Assembly (NCBI RefSeq): GCF_015209745.1
Contig: NZ_CP063657.1
Coordinates: 992,001 to 1,056,000 of the forward strand
Direction: 5' to 3'
Source of the DNA: Lysobacter avium
GTDB taxonomy: Bacteria; Pseudomonadota; Gammaproteobacteria; Xanthomonadales; Xanthomonadaceae
DNA length: 64,000 bases
Part shown: positions 51,575-60,517 of the stretch, piece by piece
How positions within the stretch are numbered: the stretch's first letter is position 1
Layout of the letters: each line of letters starts with the position of its first letter
Position numbers and translations under genes: made by a program
The notes under the pieces: generated by a model
Databases searched by the model: none
Told to the model about the DNA's origin: nothing
The model's input: the letters and a program-made list of their open reading frames with translations, nothing else

Positions 51575-52363
51575 ATGACCGCCGACCATCCGCACTTTCC
51601 GCCTGATCCCTCCCTGGCACAGCGCATCCGCATCGTCCTGGTCGGTACCCAGCATCCGGGCAATATCGGCTCTGCGGCTCGGGCAATGAAGACAATGGGA
51701 CTGGACCGTCTGGTGCTCGTCGCGCCGCAACGCGCGCCCGACGTGGAGTCCTTCGCGCTGGCGGCCGGTGCAAATGATGTGCTGGACGGCGCGGTCATCT
51801 ACGACACGCTGGCCGAGGCCGTTGCCGATTGCCGGCTGGTGCTGGGGTGCACGGCGCGCAGCCGCCGGATCAGCCTGCAGGAGCTGATGCCCCGAGAGGG
51901 TGCCGAGCGGGCGGTTTCGATCGCCGCCGAGGCGGAAGTGGCGCTGGTGTTCGGTCGCGAGCGCACCGGCCTGGAGAACCATGAGCTGCAGCTGTGCCAC
52001 GCGGCGATCCATATCCCGGCCAATCCGGACTACAGCTCGCTGAACCTGGCGGCCGCGGTGCAGGTCATCAGCTACGAGCTACGGCTTGCGCTGCTGGCGA
52101 GCCCTGAGGCCAATTCCCCCACGCCAGCAGTGTCCGCCGAGCGCAATCCGCCCGCCTCGCACGCACAGTTAGAGCACTTCTTCGCCCAACTGGCCGAGAC
52201 CCTGGATGCGATCGACTTCCACAAGGGCAGGTCGCCAGACTCGGCAATGCGCAAGCTGCGCAGGCTGTTCTTACGCGCCGATCTGGAGGATCGGGAATTG
52301 CGCCTTCTGCGTGGAATCCTCGCCGATGCCAGCCGCATGGCAATGTTGGCCGGACAACGCTGA
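51575..52363 (+). CDS. trmJ: tRNA (cytidine/uridine-32-2'-O)-methyltransferase TrmJ
   Basis: The SPOUT fold is clear: RIRIVLVGTQHPGNIGSAAR at the start, EVALVFGRERTGLENHELQL and the C-terminal knot SSLNLAAAVQVISYELRLAL, then a helical tail. The frame is open from GTG 51500 with ATG at 51527 and 51575; the last fits the homologous N-terminus, giving 262 residues. It methylates position 32 of tRNAs. Confidence 0.93.
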   Translation: MTADHPHFPPDPSLAQRIRIVLVGTQHPGNIGSAARAMKTMGLDRLVLVAPQRAPDVESFALAAGANDVLDGAVIYDTLAEAVADCRLVLGCTARSRRISLQELMPREGAERAVSIAAEAEVALVFGRERTGLENHELQLCHAAIHIPANPDYSSLNLAAAVQVISYELRLALLASPEANSPTPAVSAERNPPASHAQLEHFFAQLAETLDAIDFHKGRSPDSAMRKLRRLFLRADLEDRELRLLRGILADASRMAMLAGQR

Positions 52364-52403
52364 TCATGCCCTGTACGCTCATCAGTGGGGCGTGGGGGAG
52401 CGA

Positions 52404-53369
52404 ATGCAACTGATTCCAGAGCAGGACGGGCGCGGCCGCATGGCCGCCATCACGCGGCGGTTGGGCCATCTGTTTCTCGCAGCGATTCTGGTCGCTGGCC
52501 TCGGTATGCCAACGGCTTGGGCAGGTGACGCCGATATCCTGGTGCTGGGTCGCATCAGCGATGACCCCAGCACCCATTACGAACAGCTCAAACCATTGCT
52601 TGATTACGTCGTGCCGCGCATGGCGGAGGTCGGAATCCGCGAAGGTCGCATCCTGATGGCCAAGGATCCCCAGCAGATGGCCAGCTACCTGCGTCGCGAG
52701 CGCGTTGACTGGGTCACCGAGACCGCGGGATCGGCGGCGATGCTGGCCGAGCGCGCCGACGCGCGTCCGCTGCTGGTGACCGAGCGCGACGGGGAAAGCC
52801 GCTACCACAGCGTTTTTTTCGCCCGCACCGACAGCGGAATCACCGACATCGAGGCGTTGCAGGGCTTGCGCATCGCGTTCCAGCGGTCCACATCGACAAG
52901 TGCCTACTTCATCCCCGCCGGTCAATTGCTGCGCAGTGGCGCCGAGCTTGAGATCCTCATGTCTCCACTGGACACCGTCAGTTCCGATGCACTGGCATAC
53001 CTGTTTGCGCGTTCGGAGCTGAACATCGCGACCTGGGTGCACAAGGGCCTGGTGGACGTCGGGGTGATGAGCAACCTTGACTGGGAGAATCCGCGACGCA
53101 TGCCTGCGGCCTTCAAGCAGGACATGCGGTTGATCGGTCGCAGTGAAGAGTTCCCGCGTGCGCTGGAACTGGTGCGCAAGGACCTGGATCCCAAGGTGCG
53201 CACGCGTCTGCGCGAGGTCCTGCTGTCGGCCGCAGACGATCCGCAGGCATCCGCCGCGCTGCACGAGTTTTTCGGCACCACCCGTTTCCTGCCGGTGGAT
53301 GAGGAGGCGCGACGGGAGCTCGCGGAGGTGCAGGCGCTGGTTCGCCTGGTCAGGGAAAAGGTTGAATGA
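52404..53369 (+). CDS. PhnD-like periplasmic substrate-binding protein
   Basis: The ATG at 52404 after GGGGAG gives 321 residues; ATG 52440 is the alternative. A signal peptide (LGHLFLAAILVAGLGMPTAW, cut after AWA) precedes a two-lobe phosphate/phosphonate-type binding domain (LVLGRISDDPSTHYEQLKPL, LQGLRIAFQRSTSTSAYFIP). There is no ABC permease or ATPase nearby. Instead its stop overlaps the start of a GGDEF-EAL protein, so it probably works as the ligand sensor of that protein rather than in uptake. Confidence 0.85.
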   Translation: MQLIPEQDGRGRMAAITRRLGHLFLAAILVAGLGMPTAWAGDADILVLGRISDDPSTHYEQLKPLLDYVVPRMAEVGIREGRILMAKDPQQMASYLRRERVDWVTETAGSAAMLAERADARPLLVTERDGESRYHSVFFARTDSGITDIEALQGLRIAFQRSTSTSAYFIPAGQLLRSGAELEILMSPLDTVSSDALAYLFARSELNIATWVHKGLVDVGVMSNLDWENPRRMPAAFKQDMRLIGRSEEFPRALELVRKDLDPKVRTRLREVLLSAADDPQASAALHEFFGTTRFLPVDEEARRELAEVQALVRLVREKVE

Positions 53370-55534
53370 AGGCAATCCTTTCCGGTCTTTTCAGCGGATT
53401 GCAGGCGCGGGTACTGGCCATGTTGCTGGCCGTGCTGGTGGTGTTTGGGGCTTTGACCGCCCTCATGCTCCACCGTCAGGCGCAGACCCAGCACGAGGTC
53501 GAGCGCGTCAGCAACGCTGCGATGCAGGAGGTCGCGGAAGAAAACCTCAAGCAGCGCGGCGAGAACATGGTTGGTCCCCTGGCCGAGCTACTGGTCAACC
53601 CGCTTTATTACCACGACCTGGACGGCATGGGCGCGCTGTTGCAGGGAGCCCTGAAGCAGCACTGGATCCGCTACGTCTACGTGTTCGATCCCCAGGGCAA
53701 CGTGCTGCACGATGGCAGCGAATCCATACCCGGTTACGGGCTCGCGATGGAGGATGCGCTTGCACCGGCTGCCGTCGCGGCGCCCTCGTTGAACACCCAG
53801 TTCAGCGACTCGGTCATGGATGTCTCGGCGCCGATCATGATCGGCCGGGAGCGCCTGGGAGGAGTCCGTATCGGATACGACCTCGATGCGATGCGCACGC
53901 TGCAGCAGCGCGCTTCGCTCCAACTGGGCACTCGGCTGAAGGCATTGGCAGAGCAACAGTTGCTGTGGATGTTGCTGCTTGGCATCGCATTGATGGCGGT
54001 CGGTGGCGCGGTCCTGTGGGCGATCCAGCGCTGGCTGGTACGGCCGATCCGCAGTCTGGCCGACGCCGCCCGCAAGATCGAATCCGGCCACTACGACGTG
54101 CTGACCTCCGACAGTGCGCGCAAGGACGAGTTGGGCGAGCTGATCCGCGCCTTCCGCCACATGAGCCAGAGCGTCGCCCGGCACGACCGCGATATCCGCA
54201 CCATGGCCTACACGGACGCGCTGACCGGACAGGCCAACCGGCTCGCGTTCCGCGAGGCGCTCGATGAGCGACTGACCAGGCTGCGCGGTACCGGCCGCCA
54301 GCTGGCGTTGCTGTTCGCCGATATCGACGATTTCAAGCGCGTCAACGACACCCTTGGCCATGACGTCGGCGATGAGGTGCTGCTGGAGGTATCGCGCCGG
54401 ATTCGCGACGTGGTCCAGCGTCTGGGAGGGCCGGGCGCCATGCTGGCCCGCTTCGGGGGCGACGAGTTCGTGATCCTGGTAGAGGCATCCAGTCCCGGCA
54501 TGGACGTCCGGGCGACGGCGACCGCGCTCGGCGACGCCCTGGTGGAAGAGCTCGGCGCACCGCTGGAGCTGCGCGAGCGCGAGGTGTTCCTGGGCATATC
54601 GATCGGCATCAGCATGTATCCCGATGACGCCGCCACCGCTGCGATGCTGATGAAGAATGGCGACATCGCCATGTACCAGGCCAAGCTGGCCGGCAAGAAC
54701 TGCGCGCGCTACTACGACAACGTCATGAACCAGGCGGTGGAGCGGCACGTGCGGCTGGAGACGGAATTGCGCGGGGCGTGGGACCGCGGCGAGTTGAGCA
54801 TGGTGTACCAGCCGGTATTCCGGGTCTCCGATAATGCGGTGGTGGGCGCAGAGGCTTTGCTGCGCTGGCACCATCCCGAGCTTGGGGAAGTGCCGCCGAC
54901 GGTGTTCATCGATGTTGCCGAGAAGACCGGGCTGATCGAGATGATCGGCCCGAAGGTCATGGTCGCGGCCTGCCGCGATGCGGCGCGCTGGCCGTCAGTG
55001 GATGGTGGAGCGCCGCCATTCGTGTCGGTCAACGTCTCGGCCCGCGAGCTGCGCAGCGGCGACCTGCCGCGCAGCGTGGCCAAGAGTCTGGACTACAGCG
55101 GTCTGGATCCGGGCCGCCTGCTGGTGGAGTTGACCGAGACGGCCATGATCGGTGATGAAGCCCATGCCGGCAGACTCCTGCAGCAACTGCGGGCAACCGG
55201 CGTGCGGGTCTGGCTGGACGACTTCGGCACCGGCTTCTCCGGCCTGAGCCATCTGCGGCGGGTGCCAGTGGATGGGGTCAAGATCGACCGCAGCTTTGTT
55301 GCCGACATCCTCCACGATGCCGATGACCTGGCACTTACGACGGCGATCATCGCGATGGCGCGCTCGCTGGGAATCACCGTGATCGCCGAGGGCGTCGAGA
55401 ACCGCGCGCAATATGAGCTGCTACGCGAGCGTGGCTGCGATCTGGCGCAGGGCTTCAGCCTGGCCTATCCAATGAGCGCCGACGAATTCATTGAGCTTTG
55501 CAAGCGGACGAGGACGGATGAGCTTCCGGTTTGA
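53366..55534 (+). CDS. Membrane GGDEF-EAL cyclic-di-GMP protein with HAMP domain
   Basis: In this 722-residue protein an N-terminal membrane helix (VLAMLLAVLVVFGALTALML), a periplasmic sensor domain (about 35-190), a second helix (LLWMLLLGIALMAVGGAVLW) and HAMP are followed by GGDEF (intact LARFGGDEFVIL; DALTGQANRLAFREAL) and EAL (GAEALLRWHH, LTETAMIGDE, DDFGTGFSGLSHLRRVPVDG, VKIDRSF) domains. The visible active-site residues are present in both, so it may make or cleave c-di-GMP. The periplasmic domain probably reads the upstream PhnD-like protein. Confidence 0.95.
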   Translation: MKAILSGLFSGLQARVLAMLLAVLVVFGALTALMLHRQAQTQHEVERVSNAAMQEVAEENLKQRGENMVGPLAELLVNPLYYHDLDGMGALLQGALKQHWIRYVYVFDPQGNVLHDGSESIPGYGLAMEDALAPAAVAAPSLNTQFSDSVMDVSAPIMIGRERLGGVRIGYDLDAMRTLQQRASLQLGTRLKALAEQQLLWMLLLGIALMAVGGAVLWAIQRWLVRPIRSLADAARKIESGHYDVLTSDSARKDELGELIRAFRHMSQSVARHDRDIRTMAYTDALTGQANRLAFREALDERLTRLRGTGRQLALLFADIDDFKRVNDTLGHDVGDEVLLEVSRRIRDVVQRLGGPGAMLARFGGDEFVILVEASSPGMDVRATATALGDALVEELGAPLELREREVFLGISIGISMYPDDAATAAMLMKNGDIAMYQAKLAGKNCARYYDNVMNQAVERHVRLETELRGAWDRGELSMVYQPVFRVSDNAVVGAEALLRWHHPELGEVPPTVFIDVAEKTGLIEMIGPKVMVAACRDAARWPSVDGGAPPFVSVNVSARELRSGDLPRSVAKSLDYSGLDPGRLLVELTETAMIGDEAHAGRLLQQLRATGVRVWLDDFGTGFSGLSHLRRVPVDGVKIDRSFVADILHDADDLALTTAIIAMARSLGITVIAEGVENRAQYELLRERGCDLAQGFSLAYPMSADEFIELCKRTRTDELPV

Positions 55535-55539
55535 ACGCT

Positions 55540-56181
55540 TCAGCCGTGGATCCACTGCGCGATCATCGTTGCCAGCTGACCCGAGATCAGGCTGAAGAAC
55601 ACCACCGCTGCCGTTCCGGCCAACCAAGCCACGATCATCAGGTAGCCGTCGCGCTCAAGCAGGGCGAGCGCGAACAGCAGGAGCAGCACCCCGAACAGGT
55701 AGTTGGTGAACGGGATCGGCAGGCAAAGCAAGCACCCCAGAGCCACCAGCAGCAGGCCGGTGACGAAGTTGGCCAGCCGTCGCTCGAGCATCGCCGGCGC
55801 ACGCGGCCGGGAGAGACGCTCCAGCCGTTCCAGCCACGGTGCGATGCGGTCACGGAAGCGACCAATGGTTCGCCGTGCGGGTCCGCGGCGGGCGACAAAG
55901 CCCGGCAGCCACGGCACCCTCAGTCCGACCATAAGCTGCAGGCCCAGCAGAACCACCAGCAGTCCACTGGCGCCGCCGATCCCGGGTATCGGCAGGAACG
56001 ACGGCAGGATGGCGATGAATACCAGCATTCCAAACGAGCGCTTGCCGAGCCCGCCAAACATCGTGCCCAGTGGCAGGATTTCTTCCGGATCGCCCACCGT
56101 GAACGACTCCAGGAATGCGCGCGTGCCGACGCCGTCCCCGGAAGCCGCAGGACCGCCAGCGTCGCTATCCGCTGGTTTCAT
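55540..56181 (-). CDS. ExoD-family membrane protein
   Basis: This 213-residue protein has several hydrophobic helices (MLVFIAILPSFLPIPGIGGA, LLVVLLGLQLMVGLRVPWLP, LFGVLLLLFALALLERDGYL) and the start DPEEILPLGTMFGGLGKRSF, which resembles the ExoD exopolysaccharide-synthesis family. Its exact function is unknown. It overlaps the end of the CNNM gene by 17 bases and is convergent with the GGDEF-EAL gene. Confidence 0.85.
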   Translation of the reverse strand: MKPADSDAGGPAASGDGVGTRAFLESFTVGDPEEILPLGTMFGGLGKRSFGMLVFIAILPSFLPIPGIGGASGLLVVLLGLQLMVGLRVPWLPGFVARRGPARRTIGRFRDRIAPWLERLERLSRPRAPAMLERRLANFVTGLLLVALGCLLCLPIPFTNYLFGVLLLLFALALLERDGYLMIVAWLAGTAAVVFFSLISGQLATMIAQWIHG

Positions 56182-57505
56182 CGTTTTCAGGATCCTGCAC
56201 GGGCTCGCTCTGCAGCAGCAGCTTGTCGATCCGGGGACCGTCCAGGTCGATCACCTCGATCCGCCACCCAGGCCAGGCGAACTGCTCGCCGACGTTGGGA
56301 ATGCGGCCGAAGTGGGCTATCACCATCCCCGCCGCGGTGTGGAAGTCGTGTTCTTCTTCGCCGGGCACGGAACCGGACACCAGCTCGTGAAGATCCTCCA
56401 GATGCAGGCTGCCATCGATCAGCCACGAGCCGTCGGCGCGCTGCACCACCGGTCCGGCGGTCTCGTCGTGATTCTCGCTGCTGCCGTTGCCCATGCCTGC
56501 CTGGACGCGCCCGATGACGGCGCCCATCACGTCATTGAGTGTCACCAGTCCGGTGACATCCCCGTACTCGTCCACCACCAGCGCAATTGATTGCTGCTCC
56601 TCGCGGAAGATCTCCAGCAGCTTCATCGCGTGGGTCGATTCGGAGACAAACAGCGCCTCGCGCATCTGGCCGAAAAGGTCGATCGGCACCCCGGGCATCA
56701 GGCCGCGCAGCAGTGATTTGGCCTCGACCACGCCGATCACGTCCTGGTCGGTGCCGCGCAGCACCGGGAAGCGGGACACCGGCGAGGTGCGCATCGTCTC
56801 CAGGTTGTCATCCAGCGGCGCTCCCGCGTCCAGCCAGGTGATCCGGGTGCGTGGGGTCATCAGGCTGTCGGCGGTGCGGTCACCCAGTCCGAGGACCCGA
56901 TTCATCATCTTGCGCTCGTCGGCATCGATCACGCCCTGCTCGTGGCTCTCGCTGACCAGCAGGCGGATTTCCTCTTCCGTCACGTTCGACGCCTGGGTCT
57001 CGTCCAGGCGCATCAGTTTGAGCATGCCCTGGGTACTTACCATCAGCAGCCAGACGGCCGGCGTGGCAATCCAGGACACCCAGTGCATCGGTGCGGCGAC
57101 AAAGCTGGCGAGCTTCTCCGGCGCAAGCAGGGCCAGCCTTTTTGGCAAAAGCTCGCCCAGGACAATGCTGAGGTAGGTGATCAGCCCTACCGCGATGACC
57201 AGGCCGATCGTGCCCGCATAGTCGGCCAGGAACGGCAGTTGCAGCGCCAGCCACGCGCCGATGGCCGAGCCGATCGCCTCGCCACCGAACATGCCGGTGA
57301 GAATCGCGATCAGCGTGATTCCGACCTGCACGGTGGAAAGAAAGCGGTCCGGGTGCTCGGCCAGGTCCAGCGCCTTGCGGGCGCGCCGGCTGGTGACCGC
57401 CATGTGCCGCAGCCGCGCCTTGCGCGAGGTGACAACCGACATCTCCGACAACGCAAAAAATGCGTTGAACGCGATGAGCACCAGCACGATCCCGAACTTC
57501 AGCAT
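56165..57505 (-). CDS. CNNM/CorC (hemolysin C-like) transporter
   Basis: The ATG at 57505 (MLKFGIVLVLIAFNAFFALS) gives 446 residues. Layout: CNNM membrane domain with three helices (HPDRFLSTVQVGITLIAILT, VGLITYLSIVLGELLPKRLA), two CBS domains (about 210-330: SLMTPRTRITWLDAGAPLDD, LVVDEYGDVTGLVTLNDVMG) and a CorC_HlyC domain at the end (RADGSWLIDGSLHLEDL). Members act in Mg or Co efflux; the old hemolysin name is misleading. Confidence 0.93.
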   Translation of the reverse strand: MLKFGIVLVLIAFNAFFALSEMSVVTSRKARLRHMAVTSRRARKALDLAEHPDRFLSTVQVGITLIAILTGMFGGEAIGSAIGAWLALQLPFLADYAGTIGLVIAVGLITYLSIVLGELLPKRLALLAPEKLASFVAAPMHWVSWIATPAVWLLMVSTQGMLKLMRLDETQASNVTEEEIRLLVSESHEQGVIDADERKMMNRVLGLGDRTADSLMTPRTRITWLDAGAPLDDNLETMRTSPVSRFPVLRGTDQDVIGVVEAKSLLRGLMPGVPIDLFGQMREALFVSESTHAMKLLEIFREEQQSIALVVDEYGDVTGLVTLNDVMGAVIGRVQAGMGNGSSENHDETAGPVVQRADGSWLIDGSLHLEDLHELVSGSVPGEEEHDFHTAAGMVIAHFGRIPNVGEQFAWPGWRIEVIDLDGPRIDKLLLQSEPVQDPENDETSG

Positions 57506-57835
57506 GCCGCTGGCCTCGTTTGAGTGGGGCAGCGCACCGCTGGGCCACGGCGGCACGAGGGCGCCGTGGAGCATGTAGACGGAGGTTTTGGATCGTCGCC
57601 CATGGAGCGCAGGAGACCGTATTGACGCGTCCAAGCGACGCCGCCGGATTTTAGCAGGTAGGCCATGCCGGCCATGGAACGATCAATGACTGGGCGTGAA
57701 GCCGGCGAAACCGTCATAATCGCACCCCCGGGTTGCCGCCCGGAGCGCAACGAAGAAGTCCGGCGCGGTTTTTGCCGGATTTCGGCTCCCTCCACCACGA
57801 CGCGTTGCCCTACGGCACGACGAGGTATTGCACCG
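57506..57835. other. 330-bp divergent intergenic region
   Basis: This stretch lies between the CNNM gene (minus) and the DUF47 gene (plus). A CATAAT box lies at 57714-57719 without a clear -35, and GCCCGG-type short palindromes follow (57735-57755). I compared it with the yybP-ykoY manganese riboswitch that can precede such transporters and saw no match. Promoters for both genes should be here. Confidence 0.4.
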
Positions 57836-58462
57836 ATGTTTTCCCTGCAGACGATGTTCGGCCAAGGCAACCAGTTCTACGACCTGCTCGAGCAATCCGC
57901 CGTTGCCGCCCATGACAGCACCAAGGCGCTGCACGAAATGCTCAAGGGGGACCAGCGCGAACCTGCGCTGGATGCGTTCAAGCTGGCCCGTCAGCGCGAG
58001 CGCGACGCGTCCGAGAAGATCAGCCAGGAACTGGTGGACAGCTTCATCACGCCGATCGAGCGTGAGGACATCGAAGCGCTCAGCTCGGCCCTGCACAAGA
58101 TCAACAAGCAGGCGGAGAAGTTTGCCGATCGCTACACGCTGGCGGTGCAGCACCTGGAGCACATCGATTTCGCCCCGCGCGCCGCGATGCTGGAGCAGGC
58201 GGCGAGCGTCGTGGTGAAGATGGTCAAGCAGCTGCGCAAGATCAAGCTGGGGCCGATGAAGGCGCTCAATGACGAGCTGCGCTCCATCGAGAACGAAGCC
58301 GACCGCCTGATGCTGGAGCTGTACCGCGAGATCTACTCGGGCGACCTGGAACCGTTGCAGATGTTCCTGCTGAAGGAATTCTTCGAGATCCTGGAGAAAG
58401 CGATCGACCGCTGCCGCGAGGCCGGCGTGGTGGCGTACGACATCGTCCTGAAGAACTCCTGA
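57836..58462 (+). CDS. DUF47 (PhoU-like) Pit accessory protein
   Basis: This 208-residue all-helical protein (QFYDLLEQSAVAAHDSTKAL, ITPIEREDIEALSSALHKIN, ELRSIENEADRLMLELYREI) has the PhoU-like bundle of the DUF47/Pit accessory family. It is followed 10 bp later by pit and probably regulates the transporter. No PhoB box was recognised upstream. Confidence 0.93.
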   Translation: MFSLQTMFGQGNQFYDLLEQSAVAAHDSTKALHEMLKGDQREPALDAFKLARQRERDASEKISQELVDSFITPIEREDIEALSSALHKINKQAEKFADRYTLAVQHLEHIDFAPRAAMLEQAASVVVKMVKQLRKIKLGPMKALNDELRSIENEADRLMLELYREIYSGDLEPLQMFLLKEFFEILEKAIDRCREAGVVAYDIVLKNS

Positions 58463-58472
58463 GGCGCCGCGC

Positions 58473-59600
58473 ATGTTGACCCTGGTCATGACGGTGGTAA
58501 TCGTCGCGCTCGTGTTCGAGTACATCAACGGCTTTCACGACACCGCCAACTCGATCGCCACCGTGGTTGCCACCAAGGTGCTGTCGCCGGCCCAGGCGGT
58601 GGCGATGGCCGCGAGCATGAACCTGATCGGAGCGCTCGTCGGCACCGCGGTCGCCAAGACGATTGCCTCCGGGCTGATCGATATCGGCGTGGTGGAGGTG
58701 GGCGCGCAACTGATCCTGTGCGCACTGCTGGGCGGAATCATCTGGAACCTGATCACCTGGTGGATCGGCTTGCCATCGTCCTCCTCGCACGCCCTGATCG
58801 GCGGACTGATCGGCGCTGCGCTGGCCGCCGCGTCCAACAATTTCGACGCGATCATCTGGTCCGAGCCTGCCGAGCCGATCTACCACAGCGCAGGCGTGCT
58901 GTGGAAAGTGGTCGTGCCGATGTTCAGCTCGCCGATCCTGGGCTTCGTTGCCGGCTTCCTGCTGATGGCCGTGTTGTTTGCGGTGATTTCCGGCATGGCC
59001 AGCAGTGGCGGTTTCCTGGCGCGCATGGCGCGGCCGCGCTGGGTCAACGGTTTCTTCGGCAAAGCCCAGATCGTCAGTGCGGCTGGCATGGGTTTCGCCC
59101 ACGGCATGAACGATGCCCAGAAAACCATGGGTATCATCGCCCTCACCCTGGTGAGCGCACAAAGCACGGGCGTACTCGACAATCTCCCGGGCTGGCTGGC
59201 ATTCCTGCACCCCTCGCCAGGCGCGTTGACCGACGGCGATATCGACCTGTGGATCAAGTTCGCCTGTGCACTGGTGATGGCCGCCGGCACCGCGGCCGGG
59301 GGCTGGCGGATCATCAAAACGCTCGGTCACAAGCTGGTCAAACTGCACCCGATCCACGGTTTCGCCGCCGAGACGAGTGCCGCCTCGGTGATCCTGGCGG
59401 CGTCCTCGCTGGGCATCCCGGTGTCGACGACCCACAACATCTCCGCCGCGATCATGGGCGTGGGCACGGCCAAGCGCCTCAACGCGATCAAGTGGACGAT
59501 CGTGGAGCGGATGATCTGGGCGTGGATCCTGACGATTCCGGCCGCCGGAGGAATCGCGTGGCTGGCGTTTCGCGGTCTGGCGGCATTGGGCTGGGCATAG
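58473..59600 (+). CDS. pit: Inorganic phosphate (PiT-type) transporter
   Basis: This 375-residue membrane protein has the duplicated PiT motifs: FEYINGFHDTANSIATVVAT and GFAHGMNDAQKTMGIIAL, with SSSHALIGGLIGAAL and VSTTHNISAAIMGVGTAKRL as the second pair. It imports metal-phosphate with protons. It forms an operon with the DUF47 gene. Confidence 0.96.
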   Translation: MLTLVMTVVIVALVFEYINGFHDTANSIATVVATKVLSPAQAVAMAASMNLIGALVGTAVAKTIASGLIDIGVVEVGAQLILCALLGGIIWNLITWWIGLPSSSSHALIGGLIGAALAAASNNFDAIIWSEPAEPIYHSAGVLWKVVVPMFSSPILGFVAGFLLMAVLFAVISGMASSGGFLARMARPRWVNGFFGKAQIVSAAGMGFAHGMNDAQKTMGIIALTLVSAQSTGVLDNLPGWLAFLHPSPGALTDGDIDLWIKFACALVMAAGTAAGGWRIIKTLGHKLVKLHPIHGFAAETSAASVILAASSLGIPVSTTHNISAAIMGVGTAKRLNAIKWTIVERMIWAWILTIPAAGGIAWLAFRGLAALGWA

Positions 59601-59657
59601 TGCCCGCGGCTTGTGCCCTGGGGTGCACCTTGCTGGAGGACGCCCCTAGAGCACTTT

Positions 59658-60068
59658 CTAAAGCACGTCGCGCTCGCCCGAGAGTGCGCGTTCCATGCGA
59701 TCGCTGGTGCCGCCGATGTCCAGCACCAGGCGGTGGACCTCGGCACCGTCCAGACCTTCAAACGGGCGGTTCTCGCACAGCTGCAGGTACGCATCCCCGC
59801 CCATCTCACCGATGGCCAGGTAGCCGACCCGGCTTTGCCAGTTGAATTTCAGCGCACGCGTGACGTCGACACCGTCGGCGACGGCCACCGCGCTGCTGAC
59901 GCGCAGGTACGGACGCCCGTCCTCATCCTGCAGCTCGGAGAGGAAGATCGTCTGGTAGCGGGTCCCCTGTTCCAGCGAGAGCTCGATGCTGGCGACGCCT
60001 TCGTCCTGCAGGACGACATTGAAACCGGCACCGGTCAGGTGCTGGCGGATCGACTTGAAGGTGTGCAT
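59658..60068 (-). CDS. Small protein of unknown function (YbjN/T3SS-chaperone-like pattern)
   Basis: The ATG at 60068 (GGAG upstream) gives 136 residues; an upstream TTG is less likely. The alpha-beta pattern (MHTFKSIRQHLTGAGFNVVL, VDVTRALKFNWQSRVGYLAI, VHRLVLDIGGTSDRMERALS) resembles the small fold shared by YbjN and type III chaperones, but the similarity is by eye and weak. No export signal. It lies far from the sct genes and is divergent from the alkyltransferase-like gene. Confidence 0.5.
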   Translation of the reverse strand: MHTFKSIRQHLTGAGFNVVLQDEGVASIELSLEQGTRYQTIFLSELQDEDGRPYLRVSSAVAVADGVDVTRALKFNWQSRVGYLAIGEMGGDAYLQLCENRPFEGLDGAEVHRLVLDIGGTSDRMERALSGERDVL

Positions 60069-60103
60069 GGCGGACTCCAACGGGGGACGCCTATGCTACC
60101 GCG

Positions 60104-60436
60104 ATGGAAAACCCGGCCCATAGGCGCGTGATCGCGGCGATCCGTGCGATCCCTTCCGGCCAGGTGGCCGGCTACGGGGAGGTTGCGCGCCGTGCAGGGC
60201 TGCCGGGTCGGGCGCGGATGGTCGCGCGGCTGCTGGCGGACAACGATGATCCCGGCTTGCCGTGGCACCGCGTCGTTCGTGCCGACGGGCGCATTGCCTT
60301 TCCGGCAGGCTCGGACTTGTACCTTGAGCAATGCCGGAGACTCCGGGCGGAGGATGTTCAGGTGGAGGCGGGGCGGGTTCGCGGCATGCGTCCGTCACCC
60401 TCTTTGGACGAGCACCTGTGGGGAGATCCCGGCTGA
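60104..60436 (+). CDS. Alkyltransferase-like protein (ATL, MGMT family)
   Basis: This 110-residue protein matches the DNA-binding domain of O6-methylguanine methyltransferase, but the active-site PCHR is PWHR (LPWHRVVRADGRIAFPAG), the mark of ATL proteins. They bind O6-alkylguanine without repairing it and hand it to nucleotide excision repair. Helix-turn-helix residues (VAGYGEVARRAGLPGRARMV) are typical. Some C-terminal residues extend past the normal end. Confidence 0.92.
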   Translation: MENPAHRRVIAAIRAIPSGQVAGYGEVARRAGLPGRARMVARLLADNDDPGLPWHRVVRADGRIAFPAGSDLYLEQCRRLRAEDVQVEAGRVRGMRPSPSLDEHLWGDPG

Positions 60437-60517
60437 GGTGGGAGGTTACTTCGGGCAAACCTGTCCCTTGCAAGCCCTTCCAGCAGCTACCATTGCGGGA
60501 CTTTGTAAGGAGCTGCA

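Noticed and set aside
57506..57835. Manganese (yybP-ykoY) riboswitch before the CNNM gene
   Set aside because: The conserved loop sequences of that class were not found on either strand.
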